This document shows positions 18,961 through 27,660 of a DNA stretch of 64,000 nt, one piece after another. Position 1 is the stretch's first letter. Every line of letters begins with the position of its first letter. Both the position numbers and the translations under genes were made by a program. The notes beneath the pieces were generated by a model. It had not been told where the DNA came from. It did not search any database and was given only the letters and a program-made list of their open reading frames with translations. Source of the stretch: Thermococcus gammatolerans EJ3 (GTDB taxonomy: Archaea > Methanobacteriota_B > Thermococci > Thermococcales > Thermococcaceae); assembly GCF_000022365.1 (NCBI RefSeq), contig NC_012804.1, positions 1,488,001 to 1,552,000 of the forward strand, in the 5' to 3' direction.

Positions 18961-19616
18961 CCCTCCCACCTCACTATTACGACCTTGGGCCTGCCCTTGA
19001 TTTCCTCAGCCCGCTCCAGGGCCTTCTCTATCTCCTCCTCCCTGTTGGGAACTTCGATGACCTCCCATCCGAAGGCCCGCCACTTCTCGGCTATCGGCTC
19101 CTTGTTGAGTATCTCCTCGGTCTTTCCCGTCAGCTGGAAGTAGTTCCTGTCCACGATTGCTATGACGTTCTCAAGCCTGTGGTGCGCCGCCGTCATGGCC
19201 GCTTCCCACACCTGGCCCTCATCGAGCTCTCCATCGCCGAGAATGACGTATATCCTGCCCTCCTCGCCGTCAATGCGCTTCGCGAGGGCTATTCCGTTTG
19301 CAACCGAAAGCCCCTGGCCGAGGGAGCCGCTCGAGACCTCTATGAAGGGAAGCCCGCGCATGACGTGGCTCGGGAGGCCGTCTATGTCGGCGAAGCTGTA
19401 GAGCTCCTCGTCGCTCAGAAGGCCCATCTCGTGGAGCATAACGTAGAAGGCCGGAGCGGAGTGTCCCTTGCTGAGTATCACCACGTCCTTCTCGCCCTTC
19501 CTCCTGAGCACCGCCGCGAGTATTGACAGGCATGTCTCCGAGGACTCGAGATGGAAGTTTGAAACGGGGGAGAGCATGGCCATGAGCTTGCCCTGCGGCT
19601 TCACGACCTCACTCAT
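18957..19616 (-). CDS. transketolase, N-terminal subunit
   Basis: 219 aa. The thiamin-diphosphate-binding half of a split transketolase: VILSKGHSAPAFY, SSGSLGQGLSVANGIAL and the ThDP/Mg motif GDGELDEGQVWEAAM...DRNYFQLTG. Usual fused enzymes exceed 600 aa; archaeal ones are split as here. ATG 19616 lies behind GGGGGTGA; an adjacent ATG at 19619 is equally possible. The start overlaps the end of the winged-helix gene. Confidence 0.9.
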   Translation of the reverse strand: MSEVVKPQGKLMAMLSPVSNFHLESSETCLSILAAVLRRKGEKDVVILSKGHSAPAFYVMLHEMGLLSDEELYSFADIDGLPSHVMRGLPFIEVSSGSLGQGLSVANGIALAKRIDGEEGRIYVILGDGELDEGQVWEAAMTAAHHRLENVIAIVDRNYFQLTGKTEEILNKEPIAEKWRAFGWEVIEVPNREEEIEKALERAEEIKGRPKVVIVRWEG

Positions 19617-19899
19617 CATCGTTCACCCCCAAAATCCTGAGAACGAGCAGCCCTTCTTCCGTCAGCCTGACGGGCCTCGGGTCGTCCCTCGTGCCGTAGT
19701 CTATGAGCCCGAGCTCCTTGAGTATCCTCGCGTTCAGCTTCAGCGTTGAGAGTGGCCTCTTTTCGCGCCTGCTCAGCTCTTCGAGAAGCGAGTTGAGGGA
19801 GCGGTGTCTGCCGTTGATGCTTCTCAGTATCAGCCTCTGGTTCTCATTCAAAGCCCTCAGAATAAGCTTTCTAATGGCTGGCCCGCTCGGGCCTACCAA
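19609..19899 (-). CDS. small winged-helix protein heading the aromatic operon
   Basis: 96 aa. Residues about 10-80 fit a winged-helix DNA-binding domain (helices RKLILRALNENQRLILRSI, SLNSLLEELSRREKRPLSTLKLNARILKELGLI, wing DYGTRDDPRPVRLT). As the first gene of the aro operon it is a candidate regulator of it, by context only. The only usable start is TTG at 19899. The frame is open further upstream without a standard start. The start region overlaps the end of a 20-codon upstream ORF and a GC hairpin. Confidence 0.7.
   Translation of the reverse strand: MVGPSGPAIRKLILRALNENQRLILRSINGRHRSLNSLLEELSRREKRPLSTLKLNARILKELGLIDYGTRDDPRPVRLTEEGLLVLRILGVNDDE
19880..19893. other. GC-rich hairpin at start of the aro regulator gene
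   Basis: Perfect inverted repeat GGCCCG-CT-CGGGCC covering about codons 3 to 7 of the winged-helix gene. Its upstream base is also the last base of the TAG stop of the upstream leader ORF, so a ribosome ending there would sit against the stem in the RNA. Confidence 0.5.
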
Positions 19900-19955
19900 T
19901 ATTGGTGGGGCATCACCTGGTTTGAGGACCTTCCAAGGCGGGACATCGCGATCAC
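19893..19955 (-). CDS. candidate leader peptide of the aromatic operon (20 aa)
   Basis: GTG at 19955 opens a 20-codon frame ending ...CCC CAC CAA TAT TGG TAG (P-H-Q-Y-W-stop). The expected transcription start from the TATA box at 19979-19986 falls near 19957, so the ORF could be translated leaderless; an internal ATG lies at 19946. The stop overlaps the downstream hairpin and sits 2 bases from the TTG start of the regulator gene. Tyr and Trp are end products related to the pathway. That it is translated and regulatory is inference. Confidence 0.35.
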   Translation of the reverse strand: MIAMSRLGRSSNQVMPHQYW

Positions 19956-19978
19956 CGAAACTGAGGAACAGTAGGTCC

Positions 19979-19986
19979 TATTTAAA
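19979..19986 (-). promoter_or_regulatory. TATA box of the aromatic amino acid operon
   Basis: TTTAAATA on the minus strand with a purine-rich GAAGAA-type BRE just upstream. It is the only good promoter before the 12 minus-strand genes down to tyrA. Confidence 0.65.
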
Positions 19987-20058
19987 TTCTTCGACAGGTT
20001 GAGCTGTCCATTGAACGTTAGGGGGAATATGGCCCCAAATTTGTCCAAAAATTGCCCC

Positions 20059-21003
20059 CTAATTCCTCAATTTTTTGTCACTTTGACAAGCCGATAACAG
20101 CACCATCTTCCAGTCTCCCGTGACGCCCGCGACCACGTCCATTCCAAGAACCTCGACCCAACCGTTTTCCCATAGCTCCCTTACCTCTAGCTCTTCCCCC
20201 TCGAGAATCTCGACCACAACGGCCTTTCCTTCAAGCTCGCCCCCAACGAGGAGCTTATTGCCTGCGGGCAGTAGCGAGGTCGCGCTTCCCTTGCCGAGCT
20301 TAACATCACGCTCGCCAATCCTGAGCCAGAAGTCTTCCCTCCGGTAGCCCGCCAGCACGAGCTTTCCGTTCCAGAGGCAGGCGTTCAGTGCTATTCCTCC
20401 GGCGAGAACATTTTCGCCGAGCGGCTCGCCGTCTTTGGTAAACTCGAAGGCCCTGACCTTCCATCTTTTTTCTTTAGCGCTTCCAATGGCCACTGGACCG
20501 TTTTCCGACGGGAGCAGGGCCGTGAAGACGGCATCCTCCCAGCTCCCAAAGTCCCTCAGCCAGAGGAGTTCGCCTTCCTTGGAGACCTTCCCCATGAAGA
20601 AGCCTTTGTTACCTGGCCTTCCGGTTTCCCCAGCGATAAAAACTCCGTCATTCGAGAGAAGGATTGAATAAACCGCTCCGTTGTTTCTAACGTTGAGCTT
20701 CAGCTCCCAGAGTGGATTTAAGCTCTTATCGAGCCTCGCCAGATAGGCCTTCCAGCCCTCTCCTCCGTCAGGCGTTGCAACCCCTTCAACCGCTCCACCA
20801 ATGAGGTAGTTGTCACCGAGATCGAGCGCGCTGTGCCCCTCCCAATCGTTCTCTCCCGCTAAAAAGCGGGTCTCGACTATCTCTTCACCGTCGAGCCTTG
20901 CGAGCATTATTTTGTAGTTCTTACCGTCGTGCACGCTCCCGACGAGCAGGTCACCGGCCAAAGCCACCGGAACGGTCTCGGTACCGAACGAGTAGGTCTT
21001 CAT
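20059..21003 (-). CDS. beta-propeller-like hypothetical protein
   Basis: 314 aa. Repeated beta units of about 40-45 residues with short hydrophobic strands and Gly turns (GGAVEGV, AIGSAKEK, AGYRRED, VGGELEG) suggest a 6- or 7-bladed propeller, as in PQQ/WD-like archaeal proteins. No signal peptide is visible, so probably cytosolic. ATG 21003 was chosen for its GGGGGTCA ribosome site; an in-frame start at 21045 is less likely. It precedes the aro operon on the same strand with a 104-base gap that contains the aro promoter. Function unknown. Confidence 0.6.
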   Translation of the reverse strand: MKTYSFGTETVPVALAGDLLVGSVHDGKNYKIMLARLDGEEIVETRFLAGENDWEGHSALDLGDNYLIGGAVEGVATPDGGEGWKAYLARLDKSLNPLWELKLNVRNNGAVYSILLSNDGVFIAGETGRPGNKGFFMGKVSKEGELLWLRDFGSWEDAVFTALLPSENGPVAIGSAKEKRWKVRAFEFTKDGEPLGENVLAGGIALNACLWNGKLVLAGYRREDFWLRIGERDVKLGKGSATSLLPAGNKLLVGGELEGKAVVVEILEGEELEVRELWENGWVEVLGMDVVAGVTGDWKMVLLSACQSDKKLRN

Positions 21004-21088
21004 TAATTGACCCCCGGAGCACTGTCCTGGATTACTATCGGACAAGGTTTTTAAAGATTATCTTTGATTTGGAATTCAGGTGATTTCA

Positions 21089-21616
21089 GTGGACGCTTCA
21101 AGGGTCGTTGAGCTCGCGCTCTCGCTCGGCGCGGAGTACGCCGAAGTGAGAGAGGAGCGGTTGATTAAAACTGAAATCGCGGGCTCGGACGAGATAAACG
21201 TTTCCACCCGCTACACTGGGGGATTTGGGGTTAGAGTCCTTGTGAACGGCTCTTGGGGATTTGCCTCCGTGAACTCGCCCGGCGACTTAGAATGGGCCGT
21301 TAGGAAGGCTGTGGGGCTCGCAAAGGTTAGCGGAGGAGATGTGAAGCTCGCCGAAGTCAAACCCATCCGGGACTACGTTAGAAGCAGGATGAAGGTGAAG
21401 CCCTCAGAAGTGTCGCTTGAGGAGAAGGTCGAGGCCGTGAAGGAACTTCTGAACGACCTGCCGGAGGCTCCGAGAAAGACCGTGAAATATTCGGACTTTT
21501 CGGGCATCAAACGGCTCGTCACGAGCGAGGCGAAATTGCTGGCTTCTCAAGCTTCGAGCTCAGGGGTAACGTCTGGGAGCTCCTCAAGAATGCAACGGGC
21601 ATTGGAAGGGAGTTAA
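21089..21616 (+). pseudogene. truncated tldD-family gene (N-terminal part)
   Basis: The first about 150 residues match the N-terminal domain of TldD/PmbA modulators (metalloprotease pair): RVVELALSLGAEYAEVREER, the GGFGVRVLVNGSWGFASVN block and YSDFSGIKRLVTSEA. Homologues are about 430-470 aa and have a zinc site (HExxxH) in the missing part. After about 21525 the frame becomes low-complexity Ser-rich sequence and stops, while another frame carries a PmbA-like C-terminus. The GTG at 21089 has AGGTGAT upstream; GTG at 21080 is possible. Non-functional as a protease. Confidence 0.75.
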
Positions 21617-21684
21617 CGAGAATATGGCTTAATGAAGGGGTTTCCCTATCGCTCCCGTTCCTCAGGACTGAGGTGGTGGTATGA
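21525..21684 (+). pseudogene. C-terminal remnant of a tldD/pmbA-family gene
   Basis: In the frame shifted relative to the tldD fragment, about 50 residues read as the end of a PmbA/TldD protein: GNVWELLKNATGIGREL followed by a hydrophobic strand and LPFLRTEVVV-stop. The block G-N-x-x-E-L-L-K-N is typical of this family's C-terminus. Either one gene lost its middle, or a tldD-pmbA pair was collapsed by a deletion between them. Confidence 0.55.
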
Positions 21685-21770
21685 GGGCGGTTAGATCTTT
21701 GTTGTTCTTTTCCTCTTTTCTCGCGCTCGAGTTCATCAAGAGACGTGTTCGAGCTCAAGGGAGTTCTTGA
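21681..21770 (+). pseudogene. truncated ORF after the tldD/pmbA scar
   Basis: ATG overlaps the remnant's stop (ATGA), as in a normal operon, and opens MRAVRSLLFFSSFLALEF, a membrane-like N-terminus, before a stop after 29 codons. It probably is the start of a third operon gene cut off by the same or a second rearrangement. It overlaps the end of the convergent MFS gene. Confidence 0.35.
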
Positions 21771-22935
21771 GAGGCCCCAAAACTTCAAGCACCTTTACCA
21801 GAAGGCCAATGATGAGAAGTACGAGTGCAAACAATAACCTCGCCTTCGTAAGCCCGAGGGCATTCACCGCGAAACCGTAACCCGCGTGGAAACTTCCCAT
21901 AGCCAGAGCCGAAACCATAGAGTCAGCCGAGAGTATCGTCGCCCTCCTCTCGCTCGGAAGTCGGTGTTGAAGCTCTACCGAGACGTTGAACTGGAAGGCC
22001 GTTGAGACAACAGTTACCGCGAGACCAAGGAGCACGATCCAGACGGGGTTTTTGTAGAGGACGGAGAGGACAGTTAGGGCAGGGACGAGAACCGGGGTGA
22101 GGGAATAAAGCCTGAGGCTCCACGAGTCCCTTATCCGTATTCCGACGAGCCTTGGAAGCGTTCTCACGGTGACCTCGGCTATTCCCAGGATTCCGAGGGT
22201 TCCCATAATCGTCGTGCCGAGGTAAAGGGCCAGGACGTTTCCAAGATAGGGCTCGAAGAACTTCCTGAACTGGTTGGTCTCCAGCGAGACGAAGATTGAA
22301 ATGGCAACGAGAGGGAAGATTCTCCAGCTGAAGAGCTCCCTGAAGGCCCTGAGGGTGTGCTTTCCGTAGCCCTCCTTAACAGGCTCGAAGCCATACTCCG
22401 GAATTGAGAGCGCGAGAACCACCATCGCAACCTCGATGATGAAAGAGAGAACCAGCGGAAGGGTGAAGCCGTAGAGCTGGGCGAGGAAGGCACCTGTTAC
22501 AAGCGTCAGAGCCGAGACGGGAATCGTCAGGCTCTTGGTGCCCTTCATGAACTCCCTGAACTCCTTCTCCCTGCCAAGGTGCCTCATGGTGTCGAAGAGC
22601 CACGCCTGCAGGCTTCCGCTGACGAAGGCGATGCTCAAAGCCATCAGCAGGGCGTAGAGGAGGAGCATTGCAAAGCCGTTGAGGAATATCAGAACGAGGG
22701 TGGCGATTGCATTCAGCGTCAGCCCGATTAGAACGCTTAGCTTTCTGCTCACCCTGTCGCCAACTATTCCCGTTGGAACCTCAAGGAGGACTATGCCCCA
22801 CGCGGTAAGGGCCGTGGCGAGTCCTATCTGGGCGTAGCTCAGCCCCTTGGAGAGGTAGTAGATAACGATGAGGTTCCCGATGAAGCCGGTGTGCATCAGC
22901 ACCATCAGGAGCCGGTAGCGTTTGAGGAGGTTCAT
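21736..22935 (-). CDS. MFS transporter
   Basis: 399 aa with about 12 transmembrane segments and the MFS motif GDRVSRKLSVLIG after TM2. The EVPTGIVGD stretch in TM2 is common in archaeal and bacterial MFS_1 permeases of unknown substrate. ATG at 22935. Its last codons overlap the tldD/pmbA scar on the other strand, so the rearrangement may have reached its 3' end. It is divergent from the hydrolase at 23010. Confidence 0.8.
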   Translation of the reverse strand: MNLLKRYRLLMVLMHTGFIGNLIVIYYLSKGLSYAQIGLATALTAWGIVLLEVPTGIVGDRVSRKLSVLIGLTLNAIATLVLIFLNGFAMLLLYALLMALSIAFVSGSLQAWLFDTMRHLGREKEFREFMKGTKSLTIPVSALTLVTGAFLAQLYGFTLPLVLSFIIEVAMVVLALSIPEYGFEPVKEGYGKHTLRAFRELFSWRIFPLVAISIFVSLETNQFRKFFEPYLGNVLALYLGTTIMGTLGILGIAEVTVRTLPRLVGIRIRDSWSLRLYSLTPVLVPALTVLSVLYKNPVWIVLLGLAVTVVSTAFQFNVSVELQHRLPSERRATILSADSMVSALAMGSFHAGYGFAVNALGLTKARLLFALVLLIIGLLVKVLEVLGPLKNSLELEHVS

Positions 22936-23009
22936 GGTTACCTAACATCCAACACCTTCGGTTCTCAAAAACTTTATGTTGATAACGGACTACAACCTGC
23001 GGTGGGAGA

Positions 23010-23681
23010 ATGAAGGTCGCCCTAATCCCGATGCGCGTTGAAGTTGGAAACTTCGAGACCAACTGGCGGGAGTTCGAGAGGCGCTTTAACGAGGCTTTAA
23101 TGGACGAGCCGGACTTCGTAGTCTTCCCGGAGTACTGCCTCACTGGCTTCGAGGAGTGGGACTTCAGCGGGGCAGGGCTCTACGACGAAATCTTGGGTAG
23201 AGTGACCCAGCTCGCCAGGGAAGCCGGCGTTTACGTGGTGTTCGGCCTCCTTGAGCCCTACAAGAACTGTGTCTACAACTCGGCCCTGCTCATCGGCCGA
23301 AACGGGGAGGTTCTGCTCAAGCACCGCAAGTTCCAGGAGCCGATGAAGTTCTGCACGGGTAACACGGTGAGAACGGCCAGAACAGAGTTTGGGAAGGCCG
23401 CGATAATCATCTGCGGCGACCTGTACAACAAAAGGATAGCAAAGTGGGTCAGGCGAAAAAGGCCGGATTTCATCTTCGTGCCGATGGAATACTCGCCGGA
23501 CTACGGAGAGCCCAACGAGGAGGACGTTGGGGCGATGGCTGAAAGGGTTAAGCTCCTCGGCGCTAAAACCTTCGTCGTAAACAGCCACCCGCCAGGTGGG
23601 GCATGGGCCTTTGACGGGAACGGGAAACTCAGGGCATCGTCGAAGGGAGCCCAGGATCTGGTGGTGGAGATAGAGCCGTGA
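23010..23681 (+). CDS. carbon-nitrogen hydrolase (nitrilase superfamily)
   Basis: 223 aa. Catalytic triad visible: Glu in FPEYCLTG (about residue 41), Lys in LLKHRKFQEP (about 109) and Cys in IIICGDLYN (about 136). The superfamily cleaves amides or nitriles. This is shorter than typical members (about 260-300 aa), with a compact C-terminus but all catalytic residues. Substrate unknown. A TATA-like AACTTTAT lies about 35 bases upstream, and ATG 23010 follows GGTGGGAG. Confidence 0.85.
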   Translation: MKVALIPMRVEVGNFETNWREFERRFNEALMDEPDFVVFPEYCLTGFEEWDFSGAGLYDEILGRVTQLAREAGVYVVFGLLEPYKNCVYNSALLIGRNGEVLLKHRKFQEPMKFCTGNTVRTARTEFGKAAIIICGDLYNKRIAKWVRRKRPDFIFVPMEYSPDYGEPNEEDVGAMAERVKLLGAKTFVVNSHPPGGAWAFDGNGKLRASSKGAQDLVVEIEP

Positions 23682-23786
23682 GCAGCACGTTTTGTTCTGA
23701 ATTCATGTCCCAAGTTTGAAAAACGTCGAAAAAACCCGAAAATATTCTCGGAAATTTGTCCTAATGACAGAAGATCGTGCGATAAC

Positions 23787-23795
23787 CTTATTAAG
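23787..23795 (+). promoter_or_regulatory. TATA box of the histidine operon
   Basis: CTTATTAAG. Transcription would start near 23815, giving a leader of about 110 bases before hisZ, long for Thermococcales and holding a 23-codon ORF. Confidence 0.5.
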
Positions 23796-23827
23796 TACAC
23801 GGAGGATTCGGGGAAGGTGCTCCCCTC

Positions 23828-23899
23828 ATGATTCCGGCCTCCCCCACCCCCTCTACGCTCCTTCTCCCACTCTCGGATAGTTGCCATCATCCATTCTGA
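23828..23899 (+). CDS. candidate histidine-operon leader peptide (23 aa)
   Basis: ATG at 23828, with AAGGTG 8 bases upstream, opens a 23-codon Pro/Ser/Leu-rich frame ending TGC CAT CAT CCA TTC TGA (C-H-H-P-F-stop), 24 bases before the hisZ start. Two adjacent His codons near the end before a his operon recall bacterial attenuation leaders, though those have more His codons. The only evidence is position, ribosome site and codon content. Confidence 0.35.
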   Translation: MIPASPTPSTLLLPLSDSCHHPF

Positions 23900-23923
23900 T
23901 GTAACTCAAGGGAGGTGTTGTCC

Positions 23924-24805
23924 TTGGGAAAACTCCTTTTAGCTGACTCTATCCAGCTGTCCAAGGTTGGAAAGGTTCTAAGGCGAACCTTCGAGCTCTG
24001 GGGCTACGGCGAGGTGGTTTTACCCACAATAGAGCCCTACGATGAAACCGTGAGGAAGGGAACGAAGTTCGCGTACAACAACGGCTTTTACCTGATAAAG
24101 CCCGACGTGACGAGCAGACTGCTTAAGAACTACGACATTGGCTTCGGCAAGCTCTACTACATAAGTGAAGTGCTCGACGGCAGTGTCGAGGGTAACTGGC
24201 AGGCCGGCGTTGAGTTCATCGGCGGTGAGCCGACCTTCATGACGGCCGAGGTTTTGAGCGTCCTCATAACCGCGCTTGAGAGCCTTGGAATCGAGGAGTT
24301 CTACATAGACCTCGGAAGCCTCGAAGTCTGGAGGCGGGCAACCGATGGAATCGAGGATTTCCGGGAAACCATCTACAGAGCCCTCGAGAGGAGGAACTTC
24401 GGCCTTATTGACGGCCTTCCGATTGATGAAGAAAAGAAGGAGGAGCTCTGGCGCCTCTTCAACTTCCGCGGGAAGGAAACCGAATACGAAAAGCTCACCA
24501 AAATCCTCGAGCTGGTCGACGACGAAAGGGTCTTTGTGGACCTCGGCACGGTCAGACCGCTTCCCTACTACAGCGACGTGATATTCGAGGTGTACTCTCC
24601 CGAATTTGGTAGGCCAATAGGGGGAGGCGGGGAGTACTCCTTCAGGGGCAGGCCGGCAGTCGGTTTCGCCCTCGACTTGAGAGCCCTCGTCCAGCTGGCG
24701 AATGTAGATGGAAAGACGAGCAGAAGATCCCTCAGGGGCATAACCTCGTTCAGGGAAGCGAGAAAGCTCGTCTCGATGGGAATCCCCGTGGAGGTGAGGA
24801 GATGA
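23924..24805 (+). CDS. hisZ: ATP phosphoribosyltransferase regulatory subunit (HisRS-like)
   Basis: 293 aa, a histidyl-tRNA-synthetase paralogue lacking the anticodon domain. Motif 2-like and motif 3-like blocks ([38 protein letters not shown]) are present, and the synthetase activity residues are degenerate. HisZ activates the short-form HisG that follows. TTG 23924 is preferred because GGGAGGTG ends 6 bases before it; the GTG at 23915 lies inside that ribosome site. The stop overlaps hisG (ATGA). Confidence 0.85.
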   Translation: MGKLLLADSIQLSKVGKVLRRTFELWGYGEVVLPTIEPYDETVRKGTKFAYNNGFYLIKPDVTSRLLKNYDIGFGKLYYISEVLDGSVEGNWQAGVEFIGGEPTFMTAEVLSVLITALESLGIEEFYIDLGSLEVWRRATDGIEDFRETIYRALERRNFGLIDGLPIDEEKKEELWRLFNFRGKETEYEKLTKILELVDDERVFVDLGTVRPLPYYSDVIFEVYSPEFGRPIGGGGEYSFRGRPAVGFALDLRALVQLANVDGKTSRRSLRGITSFREARKLVSMGIPVEVRR

Positions 24806-25419
24806 GGTTCGTTCTGCCGAAGGGTCGCTTGCTCAGGGGCTCACTGGAAATCCTCAGAAGGGCAGGCTATGAAATAGACGAGCCGGGGGAGAGGAGGCTC
24901 ATTCAAAGGTTCAACGGCAACGAAGTTCTCCTCGCGAGGGCCTTCGACGTCCCAGTTTATGTCGAGCACGGCGTTGACGTTGGCATAACCGGGAGCGACG
25001 TCGTTGAGGAGCGCGGAAGCGACGTTTTCGTGCCCCTTGACCTTCCCTTCGGGAAGTGCAGGCTGAGCCTTGCGATGCCGAGGGAAAGCGTTACTCCTCC
25101 AGAGGACATGGACGGCTACAGGATAGCGACCAAGTACGAGCGGATAACGAGGAACTACTTCTCAAGCCTCGGCGTCGAGGTCGAGGTAATAAAGCTCAGC
25201 GGAAGCGTCGAGCTTGCTCCCAAGGTCGGGATAGCAGATGCGATAGTCGACATAGTCGAAACGGGAACGACCCTCAGGGCCAACGGCCTCGTCGAGGTTG
25301 ATAAGGTGATGGACGTTTCAGCTCAACTGCTCGTCAACAGGATTTCTCAGAAGACCAAGTTCGATGAAATCAACTCCCTCGTTCTGGCAATAAAGGAGGT
25401 GGTTAAGGATGGAGCTTGA
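24802..25419 (+). CDS. hisG: ATP phosphoribosyltransferase, short form
   Basis: 205 aa. First step: ATP plus PRPP. Short HisG lacking the C-terminal regulatory domain, consistent with the HisZ partner upstream. Visible are [13 protein letters not shown], the GITGSDVV motif and the PRPP-binding [16 protein letters not shown] loop. Confidence 0.95.
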   Translation: MRFVLPKGRLLRGSLEILRRAGYEIDEPGERRLIQRFNGNEVLLARAFDVPVYVEHGVDVGITGSDVVEERGSDVFVPLDLPFGKCRLSLAMPRESVTPPEDMDGYRIATKYERITRNYFSSLGVEVEVIKLSGSVELAPKVGIADAIVDIVETGTTLRANGLVEVDKVMDVSAQLLVNRISQKTKFDEINSLVLAIKEVVKDGA

Positions 25420-26536
25420 GGAATACGTTGCGGGCATTTTGAGGGACATCCGCGAGAGGGGGATTGAAGCCGTCCGGGAGTACTCGATGAAGTTCGACGG
25501 CTACGGTGGCCCCTTCCGCGTGACAGAGGAGGAGTTCGAAGAGGCCGAAAGGCTCGTCCCCGAAAAGGACAGGAAAATCATCGAGAGGGCCATCAAAAGA
25601 ATCTGGGACTACCACGAGAGGCAAAAGCCGAGAGATGAGCTTTTCGTCAAGAACGGCTCGCTCTACGGCCTAATCTACCGCCCGATAGGGAGGATAGGAA
25701 TCTACGTCCCCGGCGGGAAGCCACTGCCCTCGACGCTCATGATGGTAGCCGTTCCCGCGAGGATAGCCGGGGTCAAAGAGATAGCCGTGACGACACCTCC
25801 AAAGGACGGCAGGGTGAACCCCTACGTGCTCTACGTGGCGAAACTGCTCGGCATAGAGGAGGTCTACAAGCTGGGTGGAGTTCAGGCGATAGGGGCAATG
25901 GCCTACGGCGTCGGCATGAAGAAAGTCGATAAGATATTCGGCCCGGGGAACCGGTTCGTCAACGAGGCCAAGAGGCAGGTGTTTGGTGTCGTCGGCATAG
26001 ACAGCCTCGCCGGGCCGTCGGAGATAGCGGTCATAGCGGACGAAACCGCTGATAAGGAATACGTTTTGGCCGATTTGCTCAGCCAGCTGGAGCACGGAAA
26101 GGACAGCAAAGCATGGCTTCTGACGACCTCGGAGGAGCTTGCTCGCTACTGCTCCCGCGATGGGGTGGAGGTGATTCTCTGCGAAAGCCTCGCGGAGTGC
26201 GCCAGAAAAGCGAACGAGATAGCCCCGGAGCACCTTGAGATAATCACTGAGAACCCGCTCGATTTGGTTGACCTCATCGAGAACGCCGGGGCGATATACC
26301 TCGGACCCTACACGCCCGTTCCTTCGGCGGATTACTTCCTTGGAGTCAACCACGTCCTTCCAACGGGGGGAGCGGCGAAGTTCAGCGGGGTTTTAACTGT
26401 GATGGACTTCCTCAAGCCGATAACCCTTGCCATGGTCTCGCGGGAGGAATTCCTGAGGGAGAGGGAGCTCGGATTAAGGCTTGCCGAGATAGAGGGAATG
26501 GAGCTCCACAGGAGGAGCATGGAGGTGAGAAAATGA
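25409..26536 (+). CDS. hisD: histidinol dehydrogenase
   Basis: 375 aa. NAD-dependent two-step oxidation of histidinol to histidine, zinc enzyme. Blocks: [43 protein letters not shown], the zinc-binding QLEHG and the EH pair in IAPEHLEI. Shorter than bacterial HisD (about 430) but complete at both ends. Overlaps hisG by 11 bases. Confidence 0.95.
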   Translation: MELEEYVAGILRDIRERGIEAVREYSMKFDGYGGPFRVTEEEFEEAERLVPEKDRKIIERAIKRIWDYHERQKPRDELFVKNGSLYGLIYRPIGRIGIYVPGGKPLPSTLMMVAVPARIAGVKEIAVTTPPKDGRVNPYVLYVAKLLGIEEVYKLGGVQAIGAMAYGVGMKKVDKIFGPGNRFVNEAKRQVFGVVGIDSLAGPSEIAVIADETADKEYVLADLLSQLEHGKDSKAWLLTTSEELARYCSRDGVEVILCESLAECARKANEIAPEHLEIITENPLDLVDLIENAGAIYLGPYTPVPSADYFLGVNHVLPTGGAAKFSGVLTVMDFLKPITLAMVSREEFLRERELGLRLAEIEGMELHRRSMEVRK

Positions 26537-27069
26537 AGCGGGAAACGAGGGAAACCAGCGTTGAGGTAGAGCTCGACGCTCCGTTTGGCGTTGAGACCGG
26601 CGACAGAATACTCGACCACATGCTCACGGCTCTGTTCCACTACATGGGCAGGAGCGCGAGGGTTAAAGCGGACTATGACCTCAGGCACCACCTCTGGGAG
26701 GACGTCGGCATAACGCTCGGGGAGGAGCTCCGCTCGAAGCTCCCCGAGAAGTTCAGGCGCTTTGGGAGCGCGATAACCCCGATGGACGACGCCTTGGTTC
26801 TAATCGCGGTGGACATCTCAGGGAGGCCCTACGTGAGCGCTGAGCTGAGCTTTGAAGAGGGCGAGGAGGGCTTTGAGAAGGCCTTGGTCAGGGAGTTCCT
26901 CTGGGGGCTGGCGCGCTCGCTGAAAGCTACTATCCACGTGAAAACTCTGAGCGGAACAAACGCGCACCACGTCATCGAGGCAACCTTCAAGGGGCTCGGC
27001 ATCGCGCTGGCCCAGGCGACTCGGGAGAGCGAGAGGCTGGAGAGCACGAAGGGACTGCTGGAGGTGTGA
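26533..27069 (+). CDS. hisB: imidazoleglycerol-phosphate dehydratase
   Basis: 178 aa monofunctional HisB. Manganese-binding His clusters [23 protein letters not shown] and [14 protein letters not shown] are visible, forming the duplicated half-domains. No fused phosphatase; that role is probably filled by the HAD gene at 30741. Overlaps hisD by 4 bases. Confidence 0.95.
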   Translation: MKRETRETSVEVELDAPFGVETGDRILDHMLTALFHYMGRSARVKADYDLRHHLWEDVGITLGEELRSKLPEKFRRFGSAITPMDDALVLIAVDISGRPYVSAELSFEEGEEGFEKALVREFLWGLARSLKATIHVKTLSGTNAHHVIEATFKGLGIALAQATRESERLESTKGLLEV

Positions 27070-27071
27070 GC

Positions 27072-27659
27072 GTGATAGCGATAGTTGACCTAGGGGTTGG
27101 AAACCTCGCCAACGTGAGGAAGGCCCTTGGCGGAGTAATCACGAGCGACCCCTACGAGATTGAAAGGGCCGAGAAGCTCGTCCTTCCGGGCGTGGGTAAC
27201 TTTGGAGCTGTGATGGAGAGGCTCGAACCGCTGAGGAGGGTCATACTCGACGCCATAAACGACGGAAAGCCCTTCCTCGGGATATGCCTTGGATTACAGC
27301 TCCTCTTCGAGGGGAGCGAGGAGAGTCCCGGAAAGCCCGGCCTCGGCGTGTTTAGGGGGCGGGTTGTAAGGTTTCAGGGAGTTCGAACGCCTCACATCGG
27401 CTGGAACCAGCTGTGGAAGCGGAAGGACTGTCCGCTCTTCGAGGGAATCAGGGATGGGGCGTACTTCTACTTCGTCCACTCCTACTACGCCGAGCCAGAG
27501 GAGGACGTCACCGCTGGAGTTACCGACTACGAGTCAAAGGGCAGGAAGGTGGTATTCACCTCGGCCGTTTGGAGGGACAACGTCTACGCCGTCCAGTTCC
27601 ATCCAGAGAAGAGCGGACGGAACGGTTTAATCCTCATGAGAAACTTCAGGAGGCTCTGA
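27072..27659 (+). CDS. hisH: imidazole glycerol phosphate synthase, glutaminase subunit
   Basis: 195 aa class I glutamine amidotransferase: nucleophile Cys in FLGICLGLQLLFEGSEE, catalytic His/Glu in VQFHPEKSG. Supplies ammonia to HisF. GTG 27072 is favoured by GGAGGTG 5 bases upstream; GTG 27066 is an alternative. Confidence 0.93.
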   Translation: MIAIVDLGVGNLANVRKALGGVITSDPYEIERAEKLVLPGVGNFGAVMERLEPLRRVILDAINDGKPFLGICLGLQLLFEGSEESPGKPGLGVFRGRVVRFQGVRTPHIGWNQLWKRKDCPLFEGIRDGAYFYFVHSYYAEPEEDVTAGVTDYESKGRKVVFTSAVWRDNVYAVQFHPEKSGRNGLILMRNFRRL

Positions 27660-27660
27660 G

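Noticed and set aside
19895-19906. ACCAAT/ATTGGT palindrome as a stand-alone operator of the aro operon
   Set aside because: It lies about 50-60 bases downstream of the expected transcription start and overlaps the leader ORF end and TTG start; a 12-bp match alone does not support a separate operator call.
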